Source: Lachnospiraceae bacterium UBA7182
GTDB lineage: Bacteria > Bacillota > Clostridia > Lachnospirales > Lachnospiraceae
DNA length: 26,478 nucleotides
Assembly: GCA_002491115.1 (NCBI GenBank)
Contig: DKVI01000115.1
Location: 1 to 26,478, forward strand
Direction: 5' to 3'
Shown here: positions 24,375 to 26,478 of the stretch, one piece after another
Layout: every line of letters begins with the position of its first letter
Position numbering within the stretch: the first letter of the stretch is position 1
Notes under the pieces: generated by a model
Seen by the model: only the letters and a program-made list of their open reading frames with translations
Databases searched by the model: none
Told to the model about the DNA's origin: nothing
Made by a program: the position numbers and the translations under genes

Positions 24375-26038
24375 TTTTTTCCTTCTCTTTCGTACGGAAG
24401 TACCTGCATCCAGGCTTCTTTCGTCAGCGGGTTTCTCTTCTGGTAATCAAACAGCACAAATACCGGACCGTCTTTACGTTCAAATACTTCTATATGGACC
24501 TGTTTTCCATAGATACGGGCATATTCCCGCAGGGTTTCTTTATATTTTCCCGGATCCGCCGCAAAAGACGGACGGCTTTTTAAATCTTCCCTGGCATACA
24601 GATCACATACCATACACTGATCAAAGACCGGATCCGCCCAGCCTTTTTTCTTAAGGAATGCCCGCAGGATCTCATAGCGCGCCATACGGGAATGACTGAC
24701 TTTGTCTTTGCCTTCCTCTTCATAATAGATACCGAGTTCCCGGAAGAAATCAAAGGGGGATTTATATCTTTCCAGTATTTTCTCCAGGGTTCGGGTAAAC
24801 TGTTGGCTGTTATAATAAACTTCCACCATCTCTTCCACGCTTTTTAATAAAAGCAGCTCCCCGTAAGACAGGCAATGCGTGGAAAACACTTCATAGGGCG
24901 GCGCATGGTGGCACCGAATCCGGTATTTTGCTGCCTCCTTCTGTATGCGGGTACCTTTGAGTACTTTCAGAAAGCCAAGCTGGAGCTGTTCCGGCTTCAT
25001 ACGGAATACTTCGTCAAAGGAATGCTGAAAGCTCCTGATATCTTCTTTTGGAAGTCCCGCGATCAGATCCAGGTGCTGGTGAATATTCCGGAAGCTTTTA
25101 ATCTTTTTTACATTTTCTTTCAGTCTTTCCAAATCCATAGAACGCCCAATGGCCTTTAAAGTATCCGGATTGACAGACTGGATGCCCGCTTCTAACTGAA
25201 TCAGGCCCGGACGCATCCGGCTCATCAGGGCAAGCTCTTCTTCTGTCATCAGGTCGGCCGCCACCTCGAAATGGAAATTCGTGACACCGTTGTCCTGTTC
25301 CATGATAAAGCGCCACAGCCCGGCTGTTCGGGCAGGATGGCAGTTAAAGGTCCTGTCTACAAATTTCACCTGAGGGACTTTGGCTTTTAAAAACAGTGAT
25401 AATTCCTGTTTTACCTGGTCCAGCTCTTTGTAACGGACTCCTTTATCTATAGAAGACAGACAGTAACTGCAGGAAAACGGACAACCGCGGCTGGACTCAT
25501 AATAAATAATTTTATGTTTCAGTACCCCCAGATCCTCATAGGCAAAGGGCAGACGGTTCAGATCCGGGCAGGGCGCGGCGGGCGTCTCTGTCAAAGTGCC
25601 CTCTTTCTCCCTGAACGTAAGACCCGGGATCTGTGCCAGGCTCTTCTTTCCTTCTATATAAAAAGCGGACAGTTCACGGAAAATCTGTTCTCCTTCTCCG
25701 CGCATCACTCCGGTCACACCCGGATGCTCTGTTAAAAACGCGCCGGCGTCATAGGATACTTCCGGCCCGCCGGCCCAGAGCCTGGTTTCCGGCAGAATCC
25801 GGGGAAGTTCATCCATCAGCGCTCCTGTCAAACTGCGGTTCCATATATAGCAGGAAAAAGCAACCACATCAGGCTGCTTTCTGTAAATATCGCCCAGTAT
25901 CTCATCCATGCGCTGATTAATGGTATATTCCGCCGTTTCAATCTGCTCTGAATAGGGCTGCGCTGCCGCTTTTAAACTGTATATAGCCAGATTGGAGTGG
26001 ATATACTTCGCATTCACTGCCACCAACAGAATCTTCAT
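24371..26038 (-). CDS. B12-binding-domain radical SAM protein (DUF4080-type)
   Basis: A 555-aa protein. ATG 26038 has GGAGG seven bases upstream; a longer in-frame start nine codons earlier includes this site and is rejected. Residues 1-125 are a Rossmann-like cobalamin-binding domain (KILLVAVNAKYIHSNLA, PDVVAFSCYIWN, WAGGPEVSYD, GVMRGEGEQIF). About 175-370 are the radical SAM core with CPFSCSYC (Cys186, 190, 193), VDRTFN and LEAGIQS. The C-terminal third (SPFDFFRELGIYYEEEG, RYEILRAFLKKKG) matches DUF4080-type tails. Members of this group likely use a 4Fe-4S cluster and cobalamin for methyl transfer or rearrangement; the substrate is unknown. First gene of the nine-gene operon. Confidence 0.9.
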   Translation of the reverse strand: MKILLVAVNAKYIHSNLAIYSLKAAAQPYSEQIETAEYTINQRMDEILGDIYRKQPDVVAFSCYIWNRSLTGALMDELPRILPETRLWAGGPEVSYDAGAFLTEHPGVTGVMRGEGEQIFRELSAFYIEGKKSLAQIPGLTFREKEGTLTETPAAPCPDLNRLPFAYEDLGVLKHKIIYYESSRGCPFSCSYCLSSIDKGVRYKELDQVKQELSLFLKAKVPQVKFVDRTFNCHPARTAGLWRFIMEQDNGVTNFHFEVAADLMTEEELALMSRMRPGLIQLEAGIQSVNPDTLKAIGRSMDLERLKENVKKIKSFRNIHQHLDLIAGLPKEDIRSFQHSFDEVFRMKPEQLQLGFLKVLKGTRIQKEAAKYRIRCHHAPPYEVFSTHCLSYGELLLLKSVEEMVEVYYNSQQFTRTLEKILERYKSPFDFFRELGIYYEEEGKDKVSHSRMARYEILRAFLKKKGWADPVFDQCMVCDLYAREDLKSRPSFAADPGKYKETLREYARIYGKQVHIEVFERKDGPVFVLFDYQKRNPLTKEAWMQVLPYEREGKK

Positions 26039-26066
26039 GGGGTGTCCTCCGCATTCATATATCATT

Positions 26067-26094
26067 ATTATACCAGCACTTGCGCAGATTGCAA
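26067..26094 (-). promoter_or_regulatory. Promoter of the nine-gene operon
   Basis: On the minus strand: TTGCAA (26089-26094), 16-bp spacer, perfect TATAAT (26067-26072). The predicted start near 26060 leaves about 22 nt before ATG 26038, including the GGAGG. No other promoter of this quality is seen between the operon genes. Confidence 0.65.
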
Positions 26095-26230
26095 CTTTCT
26101 TTCCTGTTTGTTTCGTTTTTCTTTCGTTTTTTTAGAAATCCTTAATTCCGACGCCACATTTTTGTCACAATTCTCTGTTATTATAATACTCGTAACAGGA
26201 ACACATCAGTATTTCATTCATAACACTTTA

Positions 26231-26250
26231 GGGGGCTCGAAAGAGTCCCC
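26231..26250 (+). other. Hairpin with GAAA tetraloop in intergenic region
   Basis: GGGGGCTC (26231-26238) pairs with GAGTCCCC (26243-26250), eight pairs including one G-T, around a GAAA loop. No T-run follows on either strand, so it is not a terminator. A TATAAT at 26182-26187 on the plus strand could serve transcription through it, but only TTGTCA with a short 14-bp spacer is in front. Role unknown. Confidence 0.45.
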
Positions 26251-26294
26251 ACTCCCTCGAAAATTCACAAAAACTTCAAAAACAAAACACATTC

Positions 26295-26324
26295 CTGACA
26301 CATTTTTTTTGTATAGTATATAAC
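26295..26324 (+). promoter_or_regulatory. Possible promoter of a small RNA
   Basis: CTGACA (26295-26300, one mismatch to consensus), then TATATAAC (26317-26324), which offers -10 hexamers at 16 or 18 bp spacing. A strong terminator follows about 55 bp later on the same strand and no ORF lies between. Confidence 0.4.
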
Positions 26325-26330
26325 ATCAGC

Positions 26331-26404
26331 AAGGCGATATTCCTTTTAAATAGATTTTCATTTTTCTTTCTTTTCCTGGCAACCGCGTAAGCGGTTGCTT
26401 TTTT
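26331..26404 (+). ncRNA. Candidate small RNA of about 75 nt
   Basis: The interval between the predicted start near 26331 and the terminator at 26379-26404 has no coding frame. It contains a U-rich, pyrimidine-rich stretch (ATTTTTCTTTCTTTTCC) before the terminator hairpin. No known RNA family is recognised. It could equally be a leftover leader or the end of a transcript starting further left, so this is a weak call. Confidence 0.3.
26379..26404 (+). terminator. Strong intrinsic terminator (plus strand)
   Basis: GCAACCGC / GCGGTTGC, eight perfect pairs around GTAA, followed by six T on the plus strand. No plus-strand protein gene is visible upstream, which is why a small RNA is suggested. Confidence 0.8.
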
Positions 26405-26423
26405 GTGCGGAAAAATACGCACG

Positions 26424-26450
26424 AAAAAAGCGGCCGCTTTGACCGCTTTT
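26424..26450 (-). terminator. Terminator downstream of the tRNA
   Basis: AAAAGCGG / CCGCTTTT on the minus strand, eight pairs with a nine-base loop, ending in TTTTTT. It lies seven bases past the tRNA 3' end and would end that transcript. Confidence 0.75.
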
Positions 26451-26456
26451 ATAGAG

Positions 26457-26478
26457 AGCACGAGACGGGATTCGAACC
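26457..26478 (-). tRNA. tRNA 3' end (partial, cut by window edge)
   Basis: The minus strand reads GGTTCGAATCCCGT then CTCGTGC plus T. This is a standard T-loop (TTCGAAT), the 3' T-stem strand, a seven-base acceptor strand and a discriminator base. The 5' acceptor should be GCACGAG. No CCA is encoded. The anticodon is outside the window, so the amino acid is unknown. Confidence 0.85.

Noticed and set aside
26276..26461. 61-codon minus-strand frame near the right edge
   Set aside because: It crosses two terminators and the tRNA end and has no convincing ribosome binding site.

Overview
The window looks like chromosomal DNA of a Gram-positive anaerobe of the class Clostridia, most likely Lachnospiraceae. 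This is judged from the gene families, strong AGGAGG-type ribosome binding sites, moderate base composition and tightly overlapping gene order. It is an inference, because no marker gene is complete here.

Left part (1-17968): one enormous secreted-protein gene on the minus strand (787-17400, 5,537 codons), followed by a small gene for a membrane-anchored protein (321-707). The giant has a signal peptide, Ig-like, MBG-like and Fn3-like domains, and about 26 tandem beta-sandwich repeats resembling the pre-peptidase C-terminal (PPC) fold. Its C-terminus carries a clan CD (caspase/gingipain/clostripain-like) His/Cys domain and a choice-of-anchor-like jelly roll. The soluble part of the small protein is visibly related to the segment of the giant just before the His/Cys domain. 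A 264-bp direct repeat (19-282 and 17705-17968, 11 mismatches) flanks this pair. Each repeat copy is a small type I toxin-antitoxin-like locus: a TxpA/BsrG-like hydrophobic peptide on the plus strand, a bidirectional terminator, and a convergent antisense RNA with a strong promoter. In both copies the toxin frame is broken near codon 6 in the same way.

Right part (18008-26038): nine minus-strand genes spaced from -10 to +32 nt, read as one long operon from a promoter at 26067-26094. In transcription order they are a B12-binding radical SAM protein, a DEDDh exonuclease, a 33-aa membrane protein, a VanW-family protein, a short AIR-synthase-related protein, an Lrp/AsnC regulator, a class I/II aminotransferase, TrmL, and a coiled-coil plus SleB cell-wall hydrolase. 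No terminator follows the last gene. It ends 39 bp from the repeat, so read-through would enter the antisense-RNA unit and its terminator.

Right edge (26039-26478): about 420 bp without a protein gene. It holds the operon promoter, a GAAA-capped hairpin, a plus-strand promoter followed about 50 bp later by a strong terminator (possible small RNA), a second terminator, and the 3' end of a minus-strand tRNA cut by the window edge.

The part most worth pursuing is the giant surface protein with its paralogous membrane partner, enclosed by duplicated, frame-split toxin-antitoxin units.
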